Shown here: positions 18,725-27,446 of the stretch, one piece after another
Layout of the letters: each line of letters opens with the position of its first letter
Numbering within the stretch: position 1 is the first letter of the stretch
Assembly (NCBI GenBank): GCA_016699635.1
Contig: CP064983.1
Location: 2,170,001 to 2,234,000, forward strand
DNA: 64,000 nucleotides
Direction of reading: 5' to 3'
Origin: Bacteroidota bacterium
Lineage (GTDB): Bacteria; Bacteroidota; Bacteroidia; AKYH767-A; OLB10
Position numbers and translations under genes: made by a program
Notes under the pieces: model-generated
The model's input: only the letters and a program-made list of their open reading frames with translations
The model's database searches: none
Told to the model about the DNA's origin: nothing

Positions 18725-20227
18725 TTATTTTGCTTCAGCTAACAGTTTTTTGCCTTTTTCAATAGCATCGTCAATAGTACCAACAAGGTTAAATGCTGCT
18801 TCAGGATACTCATCAACTTCGCCATTCATAATCATGTTAAAGCCTTTGATAGTTTCTTCAATAGGCACAAGAACACCTTTTAATCCTGTAAACTGCTCGG
18901 CAACGTGGAACGGCTGTGATAGGAATCGCTGTACCCTTCTTGCACGGTGAACAGCCATTTTATCTTCGTCACTCAACTCGTCCATACCAAGAATGGCAAT
19001 GATGTCCTGAAGTTCTTTGTAGCGTTGTAACAACTGTTTTACTTTTTGTGCAGTTTCATAATGCTCTTTACCCACAACTTCTTCTGTAAGAATTCGAGAG
19101 GTAGAATCCAATGGATCTACAGCAGGATAAATTCCAAGCTCTGCAATTTTACGGCTCAATACCGTTGTTGCATCAAGGTGGGCAAATGTTGTAGCAGGAG
19201 CTGGGTCAGTCAAGTCATCAGCAGGTACATATACGGCCTGTACTGATGTGATAGATCCTCTTTTTGTTGAAGTAATACGCTCTTGCATGAGTCCCATTTC
19301 TGTGGCAAGTGTAGGCTGATAACCTACGGCAGAAGGCATACGACCTAAAAGTGCCGATACTTCTGAACCTGCCTGCGTGAAACGGAAAATGTTGTCAATA
19401 AAGAAAAGGATGTCGCGGCCACTACCTGTGCCATCACCATCGCGGAAATGCTCGGCAACAGTAAGTCCCGACAGGGCTACACGTGCACGCGCTCCGGGAG
19501 GCTCATTCATCTGTCCGAAAACAAGTGTTGCTTTTGAGTCGGTAAGTTTGTTGTAGTCAACCTTACTCAAATCCCATCCGCCTTGTTCCATACTATGTTT
19601 AAAATCGTCACCATAATTGATAACGCCAGATTCAATAAACTCACGCAATAAGTCATTACCCTCACGTGTACGCTCACCAACACCGGCAAATACAGAAAGT
19701 CCGCTATATGCTTTGGCAATGTTGTTTACCAATTCCATAATTAATACGGTTTTACCTACACCTGCACCACCGAACAAACCAATTTTTCCACCCTTACTGT
19801 ATGGCTCCAAAAGGTCAATTACTTTAATACCTGTAAAAAGTACTTCAGAGGCAGTAGAAAGGTCTTCAAATTTTGGTGCCTCACGGTGAATAGGCAAGCC
19901 TTTTTCTTTTGAAACCGCTTTCATGCCGTCAACTGCATCACCAACAACATTAAATAAACGTCCTTTAATGGCATCGCCTGTTGGCATTTTAATGGCATCG
20001 CCTGTAGCAACTACTTCCATACCTCTTACCAAACCATCGGTGGCATCCATAGAGATGGCACGAACGGTGTCTTCGCCAATATGCTGCTGGCACTCTAAAA
20101 TTACACTTGTTCCGTCAGGGCGTTTAATTTCCAAAGCCTCCATAATATTAGGAAGTTTGGTGTTTTCGCCTTCAAATGATACGTCAACAACAGGACCGAT
20201 TACCTGAGTTATTTTACCTTTATTCAT
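18725..20227 (-). CDS. atpD: F1 ATP synthase beta subunit
   Basis: The catalytic subunit of F-type ATP synthase, 500 residues, complete and in frame. Visible features are the P-loop GGAGVGKTVLIMEL, GVGERTREGNDL (catalytic Glu), ILFFIDNIFRFTQAGSEVSA (Walker B) and the DELSEED-like sequence DELSDEDKM. The start MNKGKITQVIGPVVDV is the family start. It is followed by atpC and the terminator at 18364-18396. Confidence 0.98.
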   Translation of the reverse strand: MNKGKITQVIGPVVDVSFEGENTKLPNIMEALEIKRPDGTSVILECQQHIGEDTVRAISMDATDGLVRGMEVVATGDAIKMPTGDAIKGRLFNVVGDAVDGMKAVSKEKGLPIHREAPKFEDLSTASEVLFTGIKVIDLLEPYSKGGKIGLFGGAGVGKTVLIMELVNNIAKAYSGLSVFAGVGERTREGNDLLREFIESGVINYGDDFKHSMEQGGWDLSKVDYNKLTDSKATLVFGQMNEPPGARARVALSGLTVAEHFRDGDGTGSGRDILFFIDNIFRFTQAGSEVSALLGRMPSAVGYQPTLATEMGLMQERITSTKRGSITSVQAVYVPADDLTDPAPATTFAHLDATTVLSRKIAELGIYPAVDPLDSTSRILTEEVVGKEHYETAQKVKQLLQRYKELQDIIAILGMDELSDEDKMAVHRARRVQRFLSQPFHVAEQFTGLKGVLVPIEETIKGFNMIMNGEVDEYPEAAFNLVGTIDDAIEKGKKLLAEAK

Positions 20228-20360
20228 GAATTATACTTTTTATTCGTTCTGAAAACTGATTTTTCAAGGCGCGAAAGTAGCATTAATTTTAATTGCTTTG
20301 AAAAATAAAAACGAATGTTGTCAACAACTGCCTAACATGTTGATGGTTAAAGGGTAGGAT

Positions 20361-20395
20361 AAAAAAAAGCGCAACCCTCTCAGCAGGGTTGCGCT
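20361..20395 (-). terminator. Rho-independent terminator of the sigma-factor gene
   Basis: A perfect 11-bp stem AGCGCAACCCT / AGGGTTGCGCT (20368-20378 and 20385-20395) with a 6-base loop. On the minus strand an eight-T tract follows. It lies 41 bp after the rpoD stop. Confidence 0.92.
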
Positions 20396-20435
20396 ACAAC
20401 TTGAATGTTACTAAATTGGACTCACTTTTTTAAGC

Positions 20436-21301
20436 TCAGCACAAGTGTGCTTTCAGGATTTCTGCGGTTTTTTTGTTTTTAAGTTTTTTTATGGCTTTAT
20501 CTTTAACCTGACGTACTCTTTCCCGGGTAATGTCAAGCCTGTCGGCAATCTGTTCTACAGAATATTGATCATCACATTCAATGCCAAAATACATTTTTAC
20601 AACCTGACGTTCGCGGGGTTTCAGCTGTTTTAAAGTTATCATTAAATCGTGCTTTACCGACTCATTGCTCAGGTTAAAATCTACGGGTTGGTTAGAGGGG
20701 TCACTGTATAATTCATGCATGGAGGAAGAGTCATCGTCATTGCTAACAGGAGAATCCAGCGAAACCGGAAACATATTTACCGCCATTGCTTCTTTTACTG
20801 CCTGCGGTGATGTTTTCATGGCTTCGGCCAGTTCCTGTAAACTCATTTCACGGCCATTAGTCTGTTCAAATTCACTCTGTAATTTTTTTATTCTCGAAAA
20901 CTGAGAAACCTGATTGAAAGGAAGACGAACCAACCGTACTTTTTCTACTAAGGCAATCATGATGGTCTGACGAATCCACCATACGGCATACGAGATAAAT
21001 TTAAAACCTTTTGTAGAATCGAAACGTTGAGCTGCTTTTATCAGTCCGATGTTGCCTTCATTAATGAGGTCTTCTAATGTCAACCCTTGATTTTGATATT
21101 GTTTGGCAACGCTAACTACAAATCGAAGGTTAGATTTAACGAGTTTGTTCATAGCCTGCTGATCGCCTGTTTTATGCGTCTTGCAAGTTCGTCCTCTTCG
21201 TTTGGGGTTAATAAATTTTCCTGTGAAATTTCGTTAAGGTAGCGTTTCAGACATTCGTTTTCGCGAATGGTAATCATATTTGTAATCTTCAACTGGCGCA
21301 T
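20436..21301 (-). CDS. rpoD: Primary sigma-70 factor RpoD/SigA (frame broken at 21166-21167)
   Basis: The principal sigma factor, which directs RNA polymerase to housekeeping promoters. The N-terminus MRQLKITNMITIRENECL then YLNEISQENLLTPNEEDELA is region 1.2. After the break come region 2 (KLVKSNLRFVVSVAKQYQ, KFISYAVWWIRQTIM), region 3, and region 4 with YSVEQIADRLDITRERVRQV. Adding one G at 21166-21167 restores IKQGDQQAMNKL. The repaired length is about 288 residues, the short form typical of Bacteroidota, which recognises TAnnTTTG promoters. The frame extends to 21379, but the ATG at 21299-21301 is the family start. The break must be a sequence error, since the gene is essential. Confidence 0.95.
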
Positions 21302-21563
21302 GGCAAATTGGTTTTTAAAAGTTATACTTGATTGGGTGATTTTGTAGTAGGCAACAACCTTGCCAAAAAATTCATGCAATCCACATCTCTGCTGATTTTT
21401 AGGTGGAGTTTTTATTCACAATTTGCAATCTAAATCGGTTTTTGATTTTTTTGTTTTCGCAAAGATTTCAGAATGCAGGGAAGCATTTAAAAACAGCTCC
21501 CAATAATTTCGGTAGTAAAAAAAGAAAGGTTTTTTTTATTTCAGAAAAGTTCAAAAAAAAATG
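21302..21563. other. Intergenic region between rpoD and tRNA-Leu
   Basis: About 260 bp, rich in A and T tracts, with no coding potential that I trust. It should hold the divergent promoters of rpoD (minus) and tRNA-Leu (plus). On the minus strand TAACTTTT near the rpoD start is one mismatch from the -7 consensus. Confidence 0.5.
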
Positions 21564-21571
21564 TAGTTTTG
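21564..21571 (+). promoter_or_regulatory. Candidate promoter element of tRNA-Leu
   Basis: TAGTTTTG matches TAnnTTTG exactly and is followed by GCACGCG. The tRNA begins 57 bp downstream. No clear -33 TTTG was found. Confidence 0.45.
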
Positions 21572-21627
21572 CACGCGTTTTATAAACGGCATTATTGAAA
21601 AATAAAAGCTGTAGATGAAATTTCCCA

Positions 21628-21709
21628 GCGCATGTGGCGTAATTGGTAGCCGCACCAGACTTAGGATCTGGCGGGGAAACCCGTGGGGGTTCGAGTCCCT
21701 CCATGCGCA
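21628..21709 (+). tRNA. tRNA-Leu (anticodon TAG)
   Basis: An 82-nt class II tRNA. The acceptor arms GCGCATG and CATGCGC pair perfectly. The anticodon stem CCAGA/TCTGG encloses the loop CTTAGGA with anticodon TAG at 21662-21664. The variable arm is CGGGGAAACCCG and the T-loop is TTCGAGT. CCA is not encoded. It lies directly upstream of tig on the same strand. Confidence 0.97.
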
Positions 21710-21720
21710 CGCAACTGATA

Positions 21721-21746
21721 AAGCTGAAGCTGTACAGCTTCAGCTT
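21721..21746 (+). terminator. Perfect 26-bp palindrome, likely tRNA terminator
   Basis: The 26 bases are their own reverse complement: an 11-bp stem beginning AAGCTGAAGCT with loop GTAC. ATTTTAT follows. It sits 12 bp after the tRNA and 23 bp before the tig start, so it probably ends the tRNA transcript or attenuates reading into tig. Confidence 0.75.
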
Positions 21747-21768
21747 ATTTTATGTAATAACTTGTAAT

Positions 21769-23118
21769 ATGAATATCCAAAAAGAAGACGTAGCCCCGTT
21801 AAACTCACTCATCAGAATAAAACTGACGCCCGAAGATTATAAAACGGATGTGGACAGTGCTATTAAAAAATTTAAGAAATCTGCTTCAATGCCCGGTTTC
21901 AGACCCGGACATGTTCCCGAAGGAATGATTAAGAAAATGTATGGTAAATCTTTTCTTGCCGATGAGATAAATAAAATCGTTAGCAAATCACTCTATGAGT
22001 TTTTTCGCGAAAATAATATTGCCGTTCTTGGTGAGCCATTGCCAAAGGAAGTAGATCATCAGAATAATTTTGAAAACCCTAGCGATTTTGAATTTTTATT
22101 TGAAATAGGTCAGGCTCCTGCTATTAACCTCGATTTGCCTTCGCTGCCTGCTGTACATTATTATCAGATTGAAGTTGATGAAAAACGTGTTGACACCTAT
22201 ATAGAAGATTTACAACGTAAGCATGGGAATTTTTCAAATCCTGAAACATCTGAAGAAAGTTCAATTCTGTATGGTGAATTTATTGAGCTGAATGAAAACG
22301 GTGAGGAAAAAGAAAATGGCATTCGCAGTACTACTACATTGGCTGTTAATCTTGTAAAAGACGAAGCTTCAAAAGCAAAACTTATTGGTTTAAAGAAAGA
22401 TGATGAAGTGACACTTGACCTGATGAAAGCTATGCAGGATGTAACGGAAGTTGCCTATATGTTGCGCGTTGAAAAGGAAACAGCACAACAAATTACTTCT
22501 CAGTTTAAATACAAGATTGCATCAATAAATAAAGTTGAGAAAATAGAAGTAGGTCAGGAGCTTTTTGATAAAGTTTTTGGCGAAGGCGAAATAACTTCAG
22601 TTGAAGATTTCCGCAGTAAAGTAAAAGAAGATATTGCAGCAATGTTTGCACGTGAGTCAATGCATAAATTCAACCATGATGTTGAAGATGCACTGCTCCA
22701 CCATTTGAATATTTCATTGCCTGACGACTTTTTAAAGCGCTGGATTATGGAGGTTAACGAGAAACCTCTTACTCCTGAACAAATAGAGCAGGACTATCCG
22801 GCCTATTCACGACAGATGAAATGGAAGATGATAGAAGGTAAGCTGATTAACGACCTTCAGTTGACTGCCGATGAGCATGAAATGGCTGAATATGCTACAG
22901 CTGTTATTATGCAGCAGTTCGGGCAGTATCAGTTAGGTCCAGATATGATTGCTGATTTTGCAAAACGTTATCTTCAAACCGAAGAAAACAGAAATAAAGC
23001 TGACGAAGCTGTAAAAAGCAGAAAAGTTTTCGATTATCTGAACCAAAATGTAAGCAAAGACGTTAAAGAAGTAAGCTACGATGATTTTGTTACCATCGTT
23101 AGAGAACATAAACATTAA
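21769..23118 (+). CDS. tig: Trigger factor
   Basis: Ribosome-bound chaperone for nascent chains. The start MNIQKEDVAPLNSLIRIKL (ATG 21769) fits; the longer open frame would run back through the tRNA. The ribosome-binding region is seen as KKSASMPGFRPGHVPEGMIKK. The C-terminal half is the helical chaperone domain, with an acidic, poorly conserved PPIase-like middle, as in other Bacteroidota. Its 449 residues are complete. It leads the tig-clpP-clpX block. Confidence 0.93.
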   Translation: MNIQKEDVAPLNSLIRIKLTPEDYKTDVDSAIKKFKKSASMPGFRPGHVPEGMIKKMYGKSFLADEINKIVSKSLYEFFRENNIAVLGEPLPKEVDHQNNFENPSDFEFLFEIGQAPAINLDLPSLPAVHYYQIEVDEKRVDTYIEDLQRKHGNFSNPETSEESSILYGEFIELNENGEEKENGIRSTTTLAVNLVKDEASKAKLIGLKKDDEVTLDLMKAMQDVTEVAYMLRVEKETAQQITSQFKYKIASINKVEKIEVGQELFDKVFGEGEITSVEDFRSKVKEDIAAMFARESMHKFNHDVEDALLHHLNISLPDDFLKRWIMEVNEKPLTPEQIEQDYPAYSRQMKWKMIEGKLINDLQLTADEHEMAEYATAVIMQQFGQYQLGPDMIADFAKRYLQTEENRNKADEAVKSRKVFDYLNQNVSKDVKEVSYDDFVTIVREHKH

Positions 23119-23140
23119 TAAATAATCAACCGGAATCAAT

Positions 23141-23833
23141 ATGAATTATAAGAACGAATTTTTTAAATATGCAACAAAGCATCATGGCATCAACAGCCTT
23201 GCAGTAGGTCATTACATTGAATCTGCTGTTCGTGCAGAAGGTTATATTTCGCCAACAATCATTGAAGAACGACAGATGAATGTTGCCAGTATGGATGTTT
23301 TTTCAAGACTGATGATGGACAGAATCATTTTTTTAGGTGTGCCTATTAATGATTATGTAGCCAACATTGTACAAGCACAGTTGCTGTTTCTTGAATCAAC
23401 AGATGCAAAAAAAGATATTCAGATTTATATGAACAGTCCGGGAGGTTCTGTTTATGCAGGTTTAGGTATTTACGACACTATGCAATATATAAATCCTGAT
23501 GTGGCAACAATCTGTACTGGTATGGCAGCATCAATGGCAGCAGTGTTGTTGTGTGCAGGAACAAAAGGAAAGCGCACAGCATTGAAACATGCAAGGGTGA
23601 TGATTCATCAGCCAATGGGCGGTGCCGAAGGACAGGCTTCTGATATTGAAATTACAGCTCGCGAAATTCAGAAATTGAAGAAAGAACTTTATGAGATTAT
23701 AGCTTCGCACAGCGGTAAAGATTATGATACTGTTTGGAAAGACTCTGACCGCGACTACTGGATGACAGCAGGTGAGGCAAAAGATTATGGAATGATTGAT
23801 GAAGTGTTGGTAAGAAATAAAGCCACACAATAA
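23141..23833 (+). CDS. clpP: ATP-dependent Clp protease proteolytic subunit
   Basis: The serine peptidase of the Clp system, forming a 14-mer chamber. Visible are YMNSPGGSVYAGLGIYDTM, the active serine in CTGMAASMAAVLLCAG, the active histidine in RVMIHQPMGGA and the aspartate in the DSDRDYWMTAGEA region. The 230-residue form includes a short N-terminal extension usual in Bacteroidota. It lies 22 bp after tig and 24 bp before clpX. Confidence 0.96.
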   Translation: MNYKNEFFKYATKHHGINSLAVGHYIESAVRAEGYISPTIIEERQMNVASMDVFSRLMMDRIIFLGVPINDYVANIVQAQLLFLESTDAKKDIQIYMNSPGGSVYAGLGIYDTMQYINPDVATICTGMAASMAAVLLCAGTKGKRTALKHARVMIHQPMGGAEGQASDIEITAREIQKLKKELYEIIASHSGKDYDTVWKDSDRDYWMTAGEAKDYGMIDEVLVRNKATQ

Positions 23834-23857
23834 TTTTTAAAAACGTAGTGTGATAAA

Positions 23858-25097
23858 GTGAAAAAGCAAAACGAAGTAAAATGTTCTTTCTGTGGCAGAG
23901 ATAAAAGTGCTACACAGGTTCTCATTGCAGGACTTAACGGTCACATCTGTGATCAATGTGTTACTCAGGCAGTAGAAATTATTTCGCAGGAGTCAACAGA
24001 TCAGCAAAAGTCAAAAATCAGTTCTACTTTTACGCTGCTTAAACCTGCAGAGATAAAAAAGCATCTTGACGATTATGTTATTGGTCAGGATTATGCAAAG
24101 AAGGTGATGAGTGTTGCAGTTTACAATCACTTTAAAAGAATTACAGGTACTACTAAAAAAGATCATGATGTAGAGATTGAAAAATCGAATATCATAATGG
24201 TGGGCGAAACCGGAACAGGAAAAACTTTACTTGCACGGACTATTGCAAAAATTTTAAAAGTTCCTTTTTTGTATTGCCGATGCTACTGTATTAACAGAGG
24301 CCGGATATGTAGGCGAAGATGTTGAAAGCGTATTAACAAGATTGTTGCAGGCTGCCGATTATAATGTAGCTGCTGCAGAGCACGGTATTGTTTATATTGA
24401 TGAGATAGATAAAATTTCCCGCAAGAGTGATAATCCATCCATTACACGTGATGTTAGTGGTGAAGGTGTGCAACAGGCGTTGTTGAAGATGCTCGAAAGC
24501 ACCATCATCAATGTTCCGCCTCAGGGAGGACGTAAACATCCCGACCAGAAAATGATTCCGGTTAACACTCAGAATATTCTGTTTATCTGTGGAGGTGCAT
24601 TTGATGGTATTGAAAAAATTATTGAACGCAGGTTGCAATCTCAGTCTATCGGATATAGTGCACATCGTAATCAGGATGCTTTTGATAAAGGTAATTTATA
24701 TCAATATGTTTCCCCTGCAGACTTTAAAAAGTATGGGCTTATTCCTGAACTGATAGGGCGACTTCCTGCAATTTCATATCTGCAACCATTAGACCGGGCA
24801 GCATTAAGAAGTATTCTCACTGAGCCAAAAAATGCCCTTATCAAACAATATCAGAAGTTGTTTGAACCCGAAGGTATTCAACTGACTTTCGAAAATGAAG
24901 TGCTTGATTTTATTGTTGACAAGGCAATTGAGTTTAAGTTAGGTGCACGTGGACTACGTTCTATCTGCGAAACCATCATGCTTGACCTGATGTATGAATT
25001 GCCGCAGGTCAAGAATAAAAAAGACCATGTGGTGTCACTCGATTATGCACGCGAAAAGGTTGAGAAATCAAACCTCGGCAATTTGAAAGTTGCCTGA
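23858..25097 (+). CDS. clpX: Clp protease ATP-binding subunit ClpX (frame broken at 24265-24270)
   Basis: AAA+ unfoldase that feeds substrates to ClpP. It starts with GTG at 23858. The zinc finger is CSFCGRDKS...CDQC. Walker A is GETGTGKT, Walker B IVYIDEIDKI, then the pore-loop and sensor regions and IPELIGRLPAI. The frame breaks in a run of six T at 24265-24270. Removing one T restores VPFCIADATVLTEAGYVGED and joins the halves exactly. About 413 residues. Confidence 0.96.
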
Positions 25098-25131
25098 TAG
25101 TTTACAAATTCAGAAAAATATATTTATTTGT

Positions 25132-25157
25132 CAAAAGCAACCAAAGTGTTGCTTTTG
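25132..25157. terminator. Bidirectional terminator between clpX and purS
   Basis: CAAAAGCAAC (25132-25141) pairs perfectly with GTTGCTTTTG (25148-25157) around CAAAGT. The position between two convergent genes suits a shared terminator. Confidence 0.75.
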
Positions 25158-25168
25158 GTGTTTTTGTA

Positions 25169-25419
25169 TCAACCTTCTGATAGCTCAAATTCGTAATATT
25201 CCATAATCGGATTGGCAAGTAATTTTTGCATGCTTCATCAACCATAGATTTTGCCTCGTTCTGATTGGCTGCATCTACCTCGCAGGTAATATGTTTTCCT
25301 ATGCGAACATTGGAGATTGTAGGAAGATTGATATTGTTCATACTTGCACTAACAGTTTTGCCTTGCGGGTCTAACAGTGCTTTATGTGGCATGACTTTGA
25401 TATGCGCTAAGAATTTCAT
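25169..25419 (-). CDS. purS: Phosphoribosylformylglycinamidine synthase subunit PurS (frame broken at 25223-25227)
   Basis: Small subunit of the PurSLQ complex in purine synthesis. The start MKFLAHIKVMPHKALLDPQG and SNVRIGKHITCEVDAAN are diagnostic. The visible frame runs to 25102 with an unrelated tail. One more A (plus-strand T run 25223-25227) restores LLANPIMEYYEFELSEG and a TGA at 25169-25171. The repaired protein has 83 residues, the family length. It begins 8 bp after the pssA stop. Confidence 0.9.
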
Positions 25420-25427
25420 TTCTATCT

Positions 25428-26194
25428 TTATTTAGAGGTGGCTACACTATTTTTTATCACCGACAAAAGTACATACAATATGATCACCAAAGGCAATGCA
25501 CCTATCTTAAAAATATAAACAACAGAACTGCGGCAGCAATTAATATGTAAGGGAAAAGGTTGTCGCGTAAAGTAAAGTTTTTGAATTTTAATGAGAACAG
25601 CGGAATCTCTGCTACCAACAACCACGACATGAAAATAATAAACAAAATATAAAATGTAGGGTGGAGGAAAAGTTGATAAATGCTGTTTTCCATCAGGCTG
25701 CTGTTGCCCGTAGTGTTGTTCACCAAATAATTCTGAACCAAGGTCGGAAATGCAGCAATAGCCATGGCATTGGCAGGAGTTGGCAGACCGATAAAACTGT
25801 TTGTCTGACGGGTGTCATTGTTGAATTTTGCTAACCGCAAAGCAGAAAAAACAGCTAATAGCAAGGGTGCCCAAGGCAAAAGCATCTGCGGAAAAGGTAG
25901 TCCGGCATTGGTATGCATAAAAGGATTTACAGTAATAAACAACTGCATCATAACTATTGAGGGTAAAAGTCCAAAAGTTATAACATCTGCCAAAGAGTCA
26001 AGGTCTTTTCCGATTGCTGACTGCGCCTTTAACATGCGTGCAGCAAAACCATCTGAAAAATCAAAAACCGCTGCAAGCAAAATCATCCAACTGCCTCCTG
26101 TTATATGGCCTGTAAAACATAAAACAATACCAATACAACCACACAGTAGGTTCAGGCAGGTAATAAAGTTGGGGATCATATTCTTCAATGCCAT
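25428..26194 (-). CDS. pssA: CDP-diacylglycerol--serine O-phosphatidyltransferase (frame broken at 25509-25513)
   Basis: Makes phosphatidylserine, the precursor of phosphatidylethanolamine. The CDP-alcohol phosphotransferase motif is DGFAARMLKAQSAIGKDLDSLAD, quoted here in two parts by its key residues D-G, A-R, G and D-x-x-x-D near residues 48-70. Seven to eight membrane helices are predicted. The visible frame stops at 25502. One more T (plus-strand A run 25509-25513) continues it through a last helix, KIGALPLVIILYVLLSV, to a stop at 25428, giving about 255 residues. The start MALKNMIPNFITCLNLLC fits the family. Confidence 0.92.
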
Positions 26195-26372
26195 CGGTTT
26201 TTTGTTATGATTTAAATGTTAGAAAATTACATCCTGACATGCTTTTTATTGGATGGATTACTATAAATTTGGTGTAAATATTAAAAGGATTTTTAAATAC
26301 AGACATGTTTGGCAAAGAAAAAAATAAAATTAGTCATTTATCGTTTGGTATAGGTATCCAAATCATCAGTTT

Positions 26373-27446
26373 ATGAAAATAGTAACCCTCACATGGTGTT
26401 GTTTGATTTTAAGTATTGCTTCCGTAGCGCAAACTGCCCCTAAGTACAGTAATGAATTTTTAAATCTTGGCGTTGGAGGCAGGGCATTGGGCATGGGCGG
26501 TGCGCAGGTTTCGCAGGTAAATGATGTAACAGCAGGCTATTGGAATCCTGCAGGATTGGTGCATTCTCGTGGCGACATTCAGGTATCTTTTATGCATAAT
26601 GAATACTTTGCAGGCATTGCCAAGTACGATTACTTGGCGTTGACAGCACCAATTGACACTATGAGACGCATTGGATTCTCTGTACTTCGTTTTGGCATTG
26701 ACGATATTGCCAACACCATTGATCTGAAAGATAACGATGGAAATATTGACTACAATCGTGTTACAGGATTTTCTGCTGCCGACTATGCATTTCTGGTTTC
26801 TTATGCCAGTAAGAGTGCCATTAGCGGATTAGATTACGGAGCTAATTTTAAAATTATACATCGCAAAGTTGGCGACTTCGCAAAGGCCTGGGGATTTGGA
26901 CTTGATGCAGGCATTCAATATCAGGCAGGCAATTGGCGCACAGGTGCAATGTTGAAAGATGTTACTTCAACCTTTAATGCATGGAGCTATACTTTGAACG
27001 ATCGTACCAAAGAAGTGTTTATTCAAACAGGCAATGAAATTCCGGAAAATGGTTTGGAACTGACATTACCACGATTAATTCTTGGTGTTTCACGACAGTT
27101 TAATATTAAGAAGTTTACCATCACACCTGCATTAGACTTAGAGACAACCTTCGATGGTAAAAGAAATACATTGGTGAAGACAAATTTTGCAAGCATAGAC
27201 CCAAGAGTTGGTATTGAAGGCGGTTATAATAATCTTGTTTATGTGCGTGCAGGCGTGAGTAACTTTCAGCAGGTAACTGACATTGATGGAAAGAAGACAA
27301 CAACTGTTCAGCCGAATATTGGTGTTGGAATAAAGTTGCGTAATCTGTCTATTGATTATGCACTAACTAACATTGGAAATAGTAATTATCTTTATTCAAA
27401 TGTATTTTCATTGCGATTGACGGTCAACAAACTGAAAAAGACATGA
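26373..27446 (+). CDS. PorV/PorQ-family outer-membrane protein
   Basis: A 357-residue protein with a signal peptide (cleavage after SVAQ) and the PorV/UPF0164 signature FLNLGVGGRALGMGG followed by DVTAGYWNPAGL. The rest alternates like a beta-barrel. PorV shuttles T9SS cargo to the PorU sortase. Its stop overlaps the start of the next gene by 4 bp, and that gene encodes a PorU2-like peptidase, so the two are translationally coupled. Whether it is PorV itself or a PorU2-associated paralogue cannot be settled here. Confidence 0.82.
   Translation: MKIVTLTWCCLILSIASVAQTAPKYSNEFLNLGVGGRALGMGGAQVSQVNDVTAGYWNPAGLVHSRGDIQVSFMHNEYFAGIAKYDYLALTAPIDTMRRIGFSVLRFGIDDIANTIDLKDNDGNIDYNRVTGFSAADYAFLVSYASKSAISGLDYGANFKIIHRKVGDFAKAWGFGLDAGIQYQAGNWRTGAMLKDVTSTFNAWSYTLNDRTKEVFIQTGNEIPENGLELTLPRLILGVSRQFNIKKFTITPALDLETTFDGKRNTLVKTNFASIDPRVGIEGGYNNLVYVRAGVSNFQQVTDIDGKKTTTVQPNIGVGIKLRNLSIDYALTNIGNSNYLYSNVFSLRLTVNKLKKT

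Noticed and set aside
18670..20210. Plus-strand frames within atpD
   Set aside because: They are shadows of a complete, highly conserved gene on the other strand and show no protein-like motifs.
24265..24270. Programmed frameshifting in clpX (and similarly in rpoD)
   Set aside because: No slippery-site conservation, stem-loop or internal stop signal typical of recoding; the same type of slip occurs in many unrelated genes, which fits sequence error.
25428..25625. Separate small membrane protein downstream of pssA
   Set aside because: Its last 35 residues are the missing final helix of PssA, joined by one base at 25509-25513.
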